Below are positions 1-14,610 of a stretch of DNA of 64,000 nt, piece by piece. Under the pieces are notes generated by a model, which was given only the letters and a program-made list of their open reading frames with translations, was not told the DNA's origin and did not search any database. Source of the DNA: Gyromitra esculenta (Eukaryota; Ascomycota; Pezizomycetes; Pezizales; Discinaceae). A program made the translations under genes and the position numbers. Each line of letters begins with the position of its first letter. The stretch's first letter is position 1. The stretch covers positions 682,001 to 746,000 of the forward strand of contig JBCAML010000013.1 in NCBI GenBank assembly GCA_038503075.1, read 5' to 3'.

Positions 1-212
1 TCTGGAACCAGAGCGAGGATCCAGTTCCAATGTGAAGAAATAAAGAGACAAGGGGGAAAAAACTACAAATCAAAAAAAAGTCAAGCGAAAATGAGGTTTA
101 AAAAGGAGAAATATCTTCTATTACACCATCTTTCTCCATGCAGACAAAAAATCTTACACTCCCCAACCTAGTTTTAATGAAGAAAATAACCTGAGAAGAA
201 AAAGGCAGGTGT
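1..212. other. 3' flank of NMA111
   Basis: A/T-rich sequence downstream of the NMA111 stop codon. It is probably 3' UTR and spacer. I see no gene in it. Confidence 0.6.
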
Positions 213-3200
213 TTATTCACAACCACCAGATTCTTCCATGTCTAAACACCCACCATTGTCAGTTTCGGGCTCGCCATCTCCATCGTCGTTTTCGTAGGAA
301 TCGTTTGGCATACTCTCTGTAAGGATACTTGATGCAAGACCTAAAAGGTAGAATCAGTTAGTTAAACCAATCAATCACTCCGATTCACTACACAAAGATA
401 GCTAGGACATATTTTACATACCTGCATGAGCACTATTTCCTTCATATGTTTGCCTTCGCCAACCACATGGCTCGGTGGGGTCTTTAATGAACTCCATGGT
501 CGGGAACTAAATCGAGAGTACCAAAGTCAGTATGCAAATAAATAAATAAAATTAAGCAACCATCAAAACACAGAAGACAATCCTACATAGTGTTCATTCT
601 TCTTAATAGTAATCACGAATGGGATGTTATCAAACGTAATAACCCTCAACCTGAAATACGTGTTATCCGGAATTTTCGACACTTCCTTCAAAAATGCAGT
701 CAAATCCGCCGTTTTCACACCATTCACCGCAACAATAAAGTTTGTTGGTACTAGCTGATATTGGTATGCTGGGCTTCCCCTTGTCCTCGCAGAGACATAG
801 ATCTCACTATGCAACGTGGAAATTTGTTGCCTAACCGCATGATGTGGCCGATGCAGTACTGCCCCACAGAAGATAACCGCGCGATCCGTCTCTAGATCTT
901 CGGTTGGCACCGTTGGTACTTTCAGTATCATCTCCTGGCAGTTCCGGATTACAACCATGTCGAGGAAATCGTGGTCATACATGACATCAAGCTCCGTGAT
1001 GCGAGTCATGACTTTACCATTGATGGAGAGAATTACATCACCTTCCTCGAGGGTCTGAGAATGACCACATTCGACTTTACGAACCATGAAAAGCTGATGA
1101 CGCTCCGGATTGTCTTCTTCAACTTTTCGGATCCATTCATCAGAAACACCCATGATGCGGACTTGGCTCATCTGCACCAGATGTAGCTCAACATTCAACA
1201 TCCGCAGCTTCGGGATAATCCCCTGTTGAAGCTGTCTAATAACAGGTAACAGCGATGGTGTTGCCAACCCAAGATGGTATTCCACATCTTTGTTGCTATG
1301 CGTCCTCTCACCAAGATAAGTGAGCCATAATGCTTGAACCGTGCCATCTTCATCTGCGAGTACACCACTCCCGCACTGCCCACTCAAGCTAGTATCGACA
1401 GTAATAGCATCCACATTGATGGCGCGATATCTTGGCGCTGACGAATTCGCTGGAACAGCAACCGTAGTGATATCTGTGACTGACGTTTTGGCGACCACAA
1501 CCCGCAAGTTCTGGTTAAATCCTAAGAAGATCGTAGGGGAACCTTGTTTAACGTGCTCAACGCTGAGTTTCGCAGACTGAACAGGCGCATTTACAAGTTT
1601 CGGGTCGTACTGTACCACAGCGTAGTTCTGCAGCGGGTGCATAAATAAGACTTTACCGGGTACAATAATAGATTCGGCAACGGTGATTGAGATGTCGCAC
1701 AAATCGTAGGGCACGACTGCTCGGGAAACGACAACAAGACCCATGCCAGCATCAACAACAAGGCCAAATCCAGTCTAAAAAGGTCAGTCAAAAGCGCGTA
1801 AGTACTATGAGTAAAACGAAACTACGTACCTTCCGTGCCCTAGGGAAGCCGTCAAGCTTAATCGGCATTGTGCATGATATCCTTACAAAACTACGAACTA
1901 AATCTGTAGCCGCCGAGTAGCTCACATTGTCCAGCCTGATAAAATGAGCTGATCTAGGGGCCAGTGGCACAGGGGGCAGAGCTTCCCCAATGTCTGAAAA
2001 ATCCCACAATCCAGTCTTATCGTTACGGATAGCCATTCTCATCTTGGTGGTCCAGTGTCGATCAATGTATAATATCGAAGTGTGCATAGTGTGCAAATCA
2101 CGAAGGTGGCGGTATGTTACTACTACTCTAGCACGGTCTGGATAATCTGTTAGTCAAGATTATTTAGAAATTGTAGAATAATATGTATACCTGGAATGCT
2201 CTGCATTATTTCAATAAATGCATTGAGATTGGTAGTCTTCTTATTACCTACCGACTGAAAAACTATTAGCTTCTTATCGTAGAAAAAATTAAGAAATAGA
2301 AACAGAATGTTTACCTCGATGATCCAACCTTTATCCATCCCATCGAACCTGAAGGAGCCCGCCGGTTCGCATACATACACCCCCTTCACGGCAATCGCGT
2401 ACAATCTCGCCAACTGATACGAAAGATCGTGAAAAGCGGCACCACAAACCGTGACAAACCGATCTGGTGTAATGTCATGCAAGTTCCCAACATCGAGTTC
2501 AATCTCCAAGTCCTCTCCTCCGCGCTGAACCAATAGCTTAACTTTCTGGCCCACAGAACTGTCCAGGATGTCATCCAGCTGAACAAACTTTGTGATCAAC
2601 TCCCCGTTGACTTTGATTAAGATATCGCCTTCCTATATTATACCCAAATCGCGTCAGAATTTTTTTTCTCTATGAAGCGCAATTTCACAATATTTCAATT
2701 GGATTTTAATTACTTCGATATGACCATGAGCAGGACCCTCAGGAAGCACAATTTCTGCGACTAACATCCCGATCTCCTTTGGAAATCCTTTCCTCACGGC
2801 AGCCTCCCACTGAGCTGTTAGCCCAACCCTCCGACATTCATCGAAAGGCTTCAGCAACCACTGAGTCTGGATTGTCCCGCGAGTCACTGGCAGGCCCGTT
2901 TGAATGCATCGAAGCGCCCTCAGGGGTCTATCGAGTGGGAGGAAGTAATCGGTTGCAGCCTCGGTACTACCACCAGCTTGCAAAGCCACGGCATAACCGT
3001 CGACATTGACAACAGGACTGCCAGAACTTCCTCCACTAGCTGATGCGGCAGCTTGGATATAGTTGGTGTCTGGGGGAAATCATGAGCTATATATTCGTTT
3101 TAATTCAAGAATATACTCACTAAAATCGTTGTAACCGTCGCCATAGTCTGGAGCGTTTCTATCCACTCGGCTAATAACCCCCGACAAGATGCTAAGCTTT

Positions 3201-3882
3201 TCTCCGGCATCATTACCCACGACTCGGATTTCAGCTCCGACACCTACAATTTTTTTGTTAGTTACTGATCGATGGAGCATGTCACAATCGTGAGGTTGCC
3301 TCACGCGCAAGGTCCGGCCTAAGCTCCAGAGCAGCAACAGGCATATACTTGATGGCCTTCGGATCAAATCGCAAAATACCGAAATCGTGAATAGGATCGC
3401 GGTATACGGGATAGACGTCACACTAAGCACTAGTCAGACCCCCAAAAAAAAAGCTTCCCCATGCATAGCCGAAAACTCCTGCCACTCACTTCTTCATGGT
3501 TGTCGAAAACGCAGTATCCCGAGAACGGTCCTGAGCAAACAACGTGTCTATTTGTCAAAATGTAACCTTTTTCAGCGTCCACAACAAACCCCGTAGCTTC
3601 GCTGGTGATGGCAGAGTCCGTATCGAACGAGCAAGTTTGGCAAAACCTAATCGATACCACGTTCCGGACAACATTCTCGATGGTTCTCTGCCACTCTGCC
3701 GAATCATGCGTAGCCGCTGTTGGAGGTAGCATTCTAGCTTCAACGAGAAAGTTACTATCCCCTTCAGGCGTGATCTCGTCTATATCGAAAGATTCCTCCC
3801 GAAGATGCTTTGTTGGACGGTCTGGGGCTGGTGATCCAGCGTGTTTCCTTTTCCCGCCTCCTGATATGCCGTTGATTTCCAT
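213..3882 (-). CDS. NMA111: Nma111, nuclear HtrA-like serine protease (pro-apoptotic)
   Basis: This is a multi-exon HtrA-family protease, called the nuclear serine protease and apoptosis mediator Nma111 in yeast. The reading frames give, in order, a basic N-terminus ([17 protein letters not shown]), a trypsin-like domain and several PDZ-like repeats. The triad is visible: His in TNRHVV (exon 3490-3882), Asp in HDFGIL (exon 3305-3422) and Ser in GGSSGSPVV (about 3020-3045). The frame continues through [20 protein letters not shown] and [10 protein letters not shown] to the long exon ending at about 587 (KKNEHY). Two small exons follow, 422-506 ([16 protein letters not shown]) and 213-340, closing at TAA 213-215. 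Start 3882 is chosen because MEING matches the usual Nma111 N-terminus; an upstream in-frame Met at 4002 lies in likely 5' UTR. Length is about 1,000 residues, as usual for the family. Intermediate intron borders are approximate. Confidence 0.95.
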
Positions 3883-6730
3883 GATGGGGATCTCGAAATT
3901 AAGCAGCTCAAAAACTCCTCGGATCGTTTGGGAAAGGATGGTAGAAAATGACAGTAGAAAGCAGTCGCGCGAGATGATGAAACGAAGGCGCAGTTCCAAC
4001 ACCTAATACAAACTGTCGCGGTGGTTGAAGGCAAAGGGACGGCAACGAAGGCTGATGTTGTTTCTTGGGGATGGACCAGAAGAACAAAAGAAAGAAGTGA
4101 ATCTCTCTCAGAAAGGAACCCTACCGGGGGAGGCTTGAAGGGTTCCGGGGTCTCGGAGAAGGTGCCGGGTAACCCCAGTAAAATAGGCAGCCTTGGCCGG
4201 GGTTGGGGTTACAGCATTTGTGTTGAGAGCAGAAGGGAAGGCTTGAGTTACATGTACCCAGGTTATTGGCTATGGTCCTTTCCTTCATTTCTCAAGTACT
4301 TTTGTTTGATAGCTCATTCATCCATACTCAGGTTCAAGAACAAGTTCCTTTTTCTGCACAGTCGTTCTTCTCTGCATATTGCTCCATGATCCAGAGACAT
4401 ACATATACGTAGGTACTCCACATACATACACTCTACACTTCATCTAGCTACTCTCCGCTGGCCGTTCCCCAATTTCGCAGCTCCCATTTGTCCCCCCGCT
4501 TTTGTCGCAGACGAAGCGAACTTGGTGTTGCTGGCGAGATGCTGCAGCACGCGTGGACAGACCTGCCTGCTGTAGATTGTCCAGGGATGCCATTTACATC
4601 ACGTGGGATGAGACGCGTGCACACAGCGAATGAACGCTGGCCAGCGAATGCAAGTCAGCTTGACAACTTATAAGACAGACCGAGAGTAACCTCACATGTC
4701 GAGTCTAACAACAGCCCTAGTTCCACAGGTAGACGTGTAACGTAGAGCGCACAACCAAACTAAAACCCTTAACAACAGTGCCCAATTAAAATCGAGGCTC
4801 CTTGTAACATCAACTCTCGATTATCACATACCCAGACCCTTTCAGAAAACCATCATCAAGAAAATATACCTAGCACTTATTTCCCCCACCCTTCACCGCA
4901 TACAAAAACTAATCTCAATACAAATGGCTAGCGTACACTAGGAGAGCCGTGCTAACAAACGATACCTGGCCTTAAGCCGCTATGATAGCCCATAAACTTT
5001 TAGCAAATAGGAAAGAGACATTGTTAATGAATAGCATCAACTCATAGCTACATGCATGTCTAAAAGTGTCTCAGGGTAATAACTGTTTACTGTGCAGGAG
5101 CCCTTCGACTAATTTTTATGACCCTATATGACCATCTTGTCAAAGAAATGGGCCAACTTCACTTCGAAAATCGGTATGGTCATAAGTATTGACATGAACA
5201 ATTAAATATTTTGCCAATCGTGGTAAGATCGAGGAGAAAGATTGTCGAGACTCAAGAGTACATGTAGTCAAACTTCGAACGAGTGGTAAATAACCGGCAC
5301 TAGTGATAACATTAAGTTGATAAGGATTAAGCTGCTACCAAATGGGTTGATCATTGATCCTAGAGGCTGACCCAAAGTTCAAACACCACAAACCTTCTCC
5401 TCAGCCGAAATCACTACATGTATCTAGCACTCACAGGGAGTCTAGGATTCACATCATATGCATAATGAGACATATAATAACGCTCCAGCCTCTTAAAAGG
5501 TTCTTAACATATCTGGTTACTAGTTAAGGAAGCTATGCCCATGAGAGCCTGATAGCCGCAGATGGTTATCTTTCTATTTCTAGATTCTAGTCAGTGCTAT
5601 TGTTCATACATAGAAATCATTAGCTAGAAGGGATAATGGGGTGTTACATGTACCCTATACTACATGTAGGGACCAATGAGCCGTCCCGGAGTAGATAGTA
5701 TATGATCTCTGGTTTTTTTTCCCGAGGGGGGTATCTGCTTTTTGGGTGCAGATAATAAATTAAATACGCTTATCCCGATAGGAAGATAATCGAGGAAGGA
5801 AGAATGCACTTTAGGATTCCGAGATATAGAGGAGAAATGACTATGATATATGTAATCATCAAGGGAAAGGGTGGCCGTATCTGGTCAAAGCGTTCATGAG
5901 GCTCAGTGGAACAGAAAATATTTATGAACATTCTATAAAGGAGAGTAATCGAGCGGTTAGCATCTTGTGCAGAGTGTATGGTAACACGGGTGACCCCGGT
6001 GAGTACATGTACTTGGGTAATCCAATCTTTTAGTAATGGGAATGGGTTAGAAGAAAAATATTTCCAGTCCCTCCCCACAAAGATGAACTAGTTCATGTAA
6101 GTATGTACAGCGTATAGTAGAAAATATTAAGAAACAGAACTACATGTAATTTAGGGTCCGAATTACGATTGTCCTCGACGAGCATTATAGTGGTAGAGGG
6201 GTCAACGGGGCCCTGCTAGCTTAAGTACAGGGTCTATTTCTCGTTTTTTTGCTGCGCGCTTTTACCCTTGAAGTGTCAACTATTCGACTATGATCATTAC
6301 AAACACAAGTACATGTATCTACCACATAAATGCTTGCCGCTAAGGTCAGTCAGTAACTCGCGAGTCGCCATTTGGTTATAATTGGCACTAAAAACAAGAA
6401 TTATGGAAAATAGGCCAGATTTGGGACAGACAATCTATAGCCTACGTATACATGTTTGCAGCCGACCTAATTACATTAGCTAGGAAGAGACTGCTTTCAA
6501 GTGAGCAGTCTGCGTAAGCAAAGCTTCTTGAGTACATGTACCTTCCACTGTCCTAGCATTGAATAAATAAATAAATAGTAATAATACCACCGTCCTGGTT
6601 ACCATTTTTACCATTTAATCATTTCACATTACCCGGCCTTTGTTGCATACTGCCACCAACCCCGCCCCCGCAATTTGAAAACTCAAGATAAAATCTGCAC
6701 TAAAAAATTTCAATATTTTGAGAGAAAAAA
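3883..6730. other. Divergent intergenic region between NMA111 and PRMT3
   Basis: About 2.85 kb without a supportable gene, lying between two divergent start codons, so it should contain both promoters and 5' leaders. Small frames here lack family motifs or a protein-like composition. The notable content is nine copies of the octamer TACATGTA, described separately. Confidence 0.7.
4249..6540. promoter_or_regulatory. Cluster of nine palindromic TACATGTA octamers
   Basis: Exact copies start at 4249, 5259, 5415, 5645, 5661, 6004, 6141, 6310 and 6533. A given octamer is expected about once in 64 kb of random sequence, so nine in 2.3 kb is a strong excess. The motif is its own reverse complement, which suits a homodimeric DNA-binding protein. 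The position between divergent promoters fits a regulatory role, but none is shown. Further single copies lie elsewhere in non-coding DNA of the window. Confidence 0.55.
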
Positions 6731-8503
<1,773 letters not shown>

Positions 8504-9145
8504 AATATTTCTTGTAACAGCAGGGTGTTTTGTTCATATGGGGTCCAAAAGTTTAGAGGTTTCAGCAATCAAGGGAAAGTCAGTGTTTGTATTCTATAAT
8601 TAAAAAAAGCGAGCCACAGTCGTCCTAGTGACAGTAGTTGTTATATGCGTGTGACGGCTAAGTTGATAGAATGAGTTGATCAATGAAAACATTGATGTCA
8701 CGTCTTCCCACAATGAGAGGTGCTTTAGGTGAATAGGCGAAGCCGAAATACTTTAAGACTCGCGAGATCCGAAAGAAATTCAGCTTTGACCATTGATTTT
8801 TTAAACTTCGGCACATGCGAATTCAACGGCTTTGTCTGATTTCAGTGTGGGACGCGAGATTCGAGAGCCAAGACGCGTGAAGAGGCTACTAGCGCGTTTT
8901 GGGGAGCATCAAAACAACTGCTTCTCGTCATCCTCCCCCCACCCAACAACGCCCTCAACAGGACAACCCTTTCAACGACACCAACTACCATTCCACTTCC
9001 TCTTTAACCCAGAATTTCCTTTACTGGTTCCCCCCATAGCTTGGGTGTTTTTGGGGAATAAAATAGGGGCTGAAGAAGCATCGTTGCGGAAATTTTATTC
9101 TGCCGTTTAACGATCGCAGTTTGTTTGTTTTGATTTCTGCGCACG
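8504..9145. other. Spacer between PRMT3 and INCENP
   Basis: Contains the PRMT3 3' end and the INCENP promoter and leader. A short frame at 8832-9110 has no recognisable features and overlaps a likely 5' leader. I see no gene or repeat. Confidence 0.6.
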
Positions 9146-12100
9146 ATGGCTGCTCGCCAAACCACCAAGCCTGCTGCGGTCGGGTCTTTTAGCTGGATTG
9201 CCAACGAGCGAGCGTTGATACGGCAACACGAGGAACAAGATATCGAAGATTTTGCGTTCTCAGCTCGAAATGATTTAGAATGGTTAAATGAACATATGGT
9301 GGACATTTTCGAGCGAAATCATGTGTAGGTCCATCGGGTTTCTTCTGTTCATACATGGATAACAAGTTTAATGTTTTGTGCGGTTAGAGATATGGCCGAG
9401 TTACTCAAAACTCCAGGGAGGCTACGAGGAAAGACCCCCAGAGCTGCTCGTAAGCAGATTCTTCCAACCCAAGGACGTGAGGTCAGCATCTCTAATACCT
9501 TCAGCTCTTGGTGTATGTTTGTGGTTAACGCGTTCTTTTACAGAATGCTACCCACATACTTGACACCGATCAGCCTTCCACAGCTATAAATTCGTCTGAA
9601 AACCTGTTTTATAATGAAACTGCTCAACTTCCTACCAACAAAGAACTTTCCCTAGTCCGAAATCCTTCAAAATCCCCAACCCGGTCATTACGGGTACTAC
9701 AAGATACTCAACCAAGAGATGCCCAACCAAAAAAACTTCCCGATTCGATGAAAGACAGCGCTATCGGTTTGGGTCAGGTGGAGGGTAATCAGTTAACATT
9801 ACAGATGGCAAGTCAATTAAGTGTTGGCGATAGCGGGATATGGAGTGCTTCCTCGAATTTTGATTCGCAGCAAACACAGCAATCGGGATTTCCATCTCAG
9901 CACATGTCGTACTCATCCGAAAACTTGAACTTTGCTTCAGGACCTGATCGGGATTCAACATACCGCACAACCCTAGAGGAGGATAGCTCAGACCCTGCCC
10001 AACAGAAATCGCCAGCTCAGGTAAAAAAAACAGTACCGTCGTCATCGCCATCTCCACAGCCAAAGCCACATAGCTTTAAACTTCCTACAGATGGGTCTTC
10101 GCCTGGGGGCTCGGAGGTCATTCAACAGCTTGCCGCGAAAGAACGTAGTTTCGAGTTCACACAAGATAAACATCAAGCCTCGAAGGAACCGGAGACTACT
10201 GAACAATCTCCTGCAGAGTCTGTTGACTCAACTAAGAGAGCGGCACCCGAACCCGGACGATCGAGCCGCCTTGCGGAACGCTCTTCTTCCCCGCTCCTAG
10301 CCAATACTCAGCTGCTATCTAATGGAGCCCACGATGCTGTGCCACCATCATCGCCACCGAATGTATCCCATCTAGAGGCCTTGGCAACGAATGATGAGGA
10401 CGCGCATACCCTCCCGACTGCTCAGTTGCGCAGCCCACCAATTCTTGACAGGTCCATGCGGCCTGAGGCTCCCACACGTTCTCCTATACAGGTTGTTAAA
10501 TCGGCCCAGGAACTACCAACTGCTCATACATCTGAAGGATCTCCGTCTAGGTCATCATCTGAGCCCCCCACACCGGATGTCCCTGTCATTAGGAAGAGCA
10601 TCCTCAACTTCGCTGCGCTGCCAGCAAGAGAGCCTTTAACAAGCAAAAAGAAAAGTCTGGGAATGAAACGTGATAGTCATGTTGAGCAGATCCGCTTGAC
10701 TGGGGCTAGTCGGGCAAGCTGGATGAATAGGAAAAGAAACGGCAAGAGTCTTGGGGCATCCAGCAAGCAAGTCGAGCATATTGAGAAGCAGGATGATGAT
10801 GAGGATGAGGACGAGGACGAACGGACGGAAAAGTTCAATTTACCTCTCAACCGAAAGCGAAAAAGCGAAAGAGTTCATGATGATTCGCAAAAGAAGTCGA
10901 AGGGTAACACGGAAAGCACCAAGACAATGGATGAAGACATGGATGAAGGGTCCAGTGGCGAAACCGCGAAGGCGACAGCTTTGCACAATAAAACATCAAC
11001 ACAACGCCTTCATGACAAGATTCAGCAACTTGGAAAACTCAATGCTTCCCGTGAAGCACGTTCATTCCCCTCTTCGATTTCCCAAAACGCTAGTCTGAAC
11101 TACCCAGAGCTGCCTCAGGCCAAACAGGAGCCAGTCCAGGTTCAACTGGTATCAAAACGGACGAAGAGTGATCTCCAAGGCCAACTCCCGCACAATGAAA
11201 ATCTTTCTGCTCGCGGAGTAAGCAATCCCGATGGTTATGAGGAGGAAGAATGGATCCCCATGAAGAAGGAACCTAAGCCCATCGAGCAGAAACAGAAGGA
11301 AAGCGAGACTGCGAGGCCTCAATCTACTCACAAGTGGAATAGTTTACCAAAACAGACCATTGCTCCTGCGCCAATCGCCGTTCGCAATATGGTTACTACT
11401 GAGAATGCGCCCACAATTTCTCTAAAATCGCCAACATACCCTCCTCCGAGACATTTGCCTGGTTCGCCACTCAAATCATCATTTTCTGATGATTGGATTA
11501 AAACACCTGCTTCGCCGACTAGACCCCCTGGTGAAGGTGCTATTTCCGCTGTCAAAGCTCATACATCTAGCGTGTTTAAAAAGGCTAAAGAAATGCTGCT
11601 TAAGAGTTCGGTTTCAAGTGCCTCTGCCAAGATCGAGACGATGAACCCTGGTTTGCGAAGCTGGCAAGGTGGAAATAATTTGCGACAACAGATGGTCAAT
11701 GATTCTGGTTCAAGCCATTCGCAGGAACCACCTAAACAACAAGATCAGCAGTTATATCCTGATTTGGGATCCGTTATGGACACTAAGGTCAAATCACCGC
11801 CATCTAAAATTTCTGTCGCATATAAAGACCCTGCAGAACGTCTAGTTGCTGCTGAAAATGTTGTCGAACCAGCCGAGGAAGGACGCCAGACTAGGAGCTC
11901 AATATTTCGTGATACTCGGGATATAACTCCAGAAATAGAGGAGCCTGCTTCGAAAGTCCAGAAGTCTAAGGCGGCTGAGAGGGCTAGGAGGGAGGCCGAA
12001 AGGGCTCAGAGGGAAGTTGAACTTCGTGAGCGAGAAGAAGAGCTCCACCGGGCAGAGGAAGAACTTCGAATGGCGAAGGAAGAGAAACTCCGAGAACGAG

Positions 12101-14056
12101 AAGAGAAACTACGCCAGGCAGAGGAAGAACTTCGAATTGCAAAAGAAGAGCAACGGAAACACCATGAGGAGGAGGAATTGAAGCAGACCCAAGAACAGCA
12201 ACGAAGGCAAAAGGAAGAACAAGCACGCAAGGAAAAAGAGGAAGCTAAGAGGCGCCAGGAAGAGCGGCTGAGGCAAGAGAAGGAAGAGCTGAGGCGCCGA
12301 CAGGAAGAAATGAAAAGACAGGAAGAAGAAGCTAGAAAATCAAAGGAGACCCTTTCCAACTATCAGGACGATGGAGACTATGATATCACAGATAAAGATG
12401 AGGAGAGTGCAACAGAGTCCATTCGTGGACGTATCACTTCTTCCGCTGAACCGGAGCGCCCACCTTCTCGCCTTCAGAAAGGAGGTGCCCGTTTCCAGAA
12501 GACCGGTGATAAGAATAAACCACTTCGTCCAGGAACAGCAAACAAGGATCAACCCAAACCTAAGATTGGACCTGTTTCCATCAGTGTTGGCACTGCCAGT
12601 CAGAGGGAGATGCAAAGTCAACGAAGCAAGCCGAATATGGGGCCTTCAACTTCTACGCTAGTTGCCGCGCTCAAGCAAAGTTTTGAGAATCCTGGTTTGC
12701 AGGCCAGTTCAAGCCAAATTAGCTTAAATTCCTCGGCGTCTACAAATAGTTTGAGGTCTTCTAACCCGACTGGATCAAAACAGTTAAAGTCATTAACCGC
12801 GGCTGCTAATCAACTGAAAAGGGTATGAGCTCTTTCTTTCCAAATTGTACTAAATTCCATGCTAATCTACGTCATTTATAGGAGCAAGAAGATAAAGAGC
12901 GAAAAGCGGCAACAAAGAGAGAACTTGAACGTCGCAGGCAAGAAACCCAAAGGAAAATGGAAGACGAAGCTCGAAGAGCTAGACAAAAGCAAGCTCCTAC
13001 GTCAACCCAGAAGACGCTGTCGAGGACGCAGACTGTGGCGAATGTATGCTCACATCTCCCAGCTAAGTATCGCGACATGCTAACGAACTGCAGCTCCGTC
13101 AAACTTCCGAGGAACCAGAAAGGAGACTGGATTTCAAAGTCAACAACAAACCTGTTCTTACCAAGACTGCAGTGAAACGCGGTTTTCAGCCTGAGTCTAC
13201 GGAAGATCAGCAGCAATATAGGCAGGCTCCTACCAAACCTGGTGCTCCGATTTATCAACAAGACGGAGCAAAGAAACGTAGGACAGGGGAATACGACGAG
13301 CGTCCATACGAATTGGTACCTCCTATCCGCCAATCAGTTGCCAAAAAGGTGCAAAAATACTCTATTCCATGGAAAACAAAGGCTACCAGACTAATAAGAA
13401 AAAAGGAAATCGTACTAAAAAGCATTATACCCCACGGTTATGTCCAGGTTCCTGCTCAGGCCCCTTTATCGTCTACAGCACCATCAATGCTAAGATTGCC
13501 CACAAAACCCGGCGCTCCTATGCCTCAAGTTGAGGGCGTCAAATTTTCTAAGGATAAGATCCGATTTGGTAATGAGACCACAGTTGGCCCCTCAACCGGT
13601 CCCCCATCTGCTTTCAAGACTCCTGGCGCCAAATCTGCTTCTAAGCTGGCTATGCTGAAGACTCCTGCTGGAGCTAAGGATTCACCAATCTACCAGAATG
13701 GTGAACTTATTGAGCTACCTGATATTCCAACCGATTCGGAGGATGAAGATGATGACTATGCTCCGAAAGACAGCTTTAACGTTCCTCAATGGGCCGAATC
13801 CCCCGAGCTCCGCTCCTTGCTACGTCAACAGCAGACAATAAATCCCGAAGAAGTCTTTGGTCCTATGGCAAAACTGGATATGGATGCCATTTTCCAGAAC
13901 AGAACCGACAAACAAGCTCACCGGTTCAGAACTCGTACTTCGTCTGCCAACTGGTCTGGTGCAGATAGACTTACGGCCGCCGAGATTGCGGCAGATCATG
14001 AGGCGAGACAGAAGATGATCGCACAGGGTGGTTGGAAGTACCAGCCTCCTTCTTAG
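9146..14056 (+). CDS. SLI15: Inner centromere protein INCENP/Sli15 (IN-box protein)
   Basis: The scaffold of the chromosomal passenger complex, which binds and activates Aurora (Ipl1) kinase at centromeres and the spindle midzone. The C-terminal IN-box is clear: DIPTDSEDED, FNVPQWAESPELRSLL, NPEEVFGPMAKLDMDAIF and the TSSANWSG phospho-motif (about 13,725-13,965). The N-terminus carries the fungal INCENP signature LKTPGRLRGKTPRAARK (9400-9455). Between them is a very long disordered, Ser/Pro-rich linker and a charged single-alpha-helix/coiled-coil stretch of E/R/K/Q repeats (about 11,970-12,350). Exons 9146-9324, 9388-9481, 9544-12822, 12882-13043 and 13094-14056 sum to 4,677 nt, giving 1,558 residues. 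The second intron uses a weak GTCAGC donor, chosen because it alone keeps phase. The gene converges on CNS1. Confidence 0.94.
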
Positions 14057-14610
14057 ATGAATTTTTTGCTCCCCTTGTTTTCTATACCGGCAGTTTGAAT
14101 GGATATCCAGAGTGTTTCTTAATCTTTCATTTGTTCCTTCTTTTACTTCCGCTACTGGGAACGTGTGTCTTTGATGGGCGAATGGAATTGGTTTATGGTA
14201 CAAAAAAAGGAATGTGGGACAACTGGGTGATGCGTATGAGTATTCATTTGCTTCTTGTAGCTATTTTATTTCTTGTGATTTTGTTTGGTCTGATTTGTTT
14301 CTTTTGGGGTCTATCATTGCGGGTGTTTACTCTATTCATACTATTTCCTGCACAAACATGGAGAGCTTTGTGGCTGGGCTCCCCGTCTCCTTTCCCTTGG
14401 ATTATGGGATAGTTGTATATATCCTCTCTTTTATTCTAATCTCGGGCTCGAGATTGTGTGCTCTTGCTGTCATATTAGTTCCTATTCATCTTGGGGCCGG
14501 TTGGGGAGTCAATTTTTTTTGTCATCTATTTATTATAGATCATGTCTGTATGTACAAGGACAAGCTAAAAGGACAAACCACTATCAATACTTCCACAGAA
14601 CTCGCTTCTT
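14057..14610. other. Convergent 3' region between INCENP and CNS1
   Basis: About 550 nt of T-rich sequence between two stop codons. It should hold both 3' UTRs. Two hydrophobic reading frames here (about 14,030-14,620) are T-rich composition artefacts without family resemblance. Confidence 0.6.
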
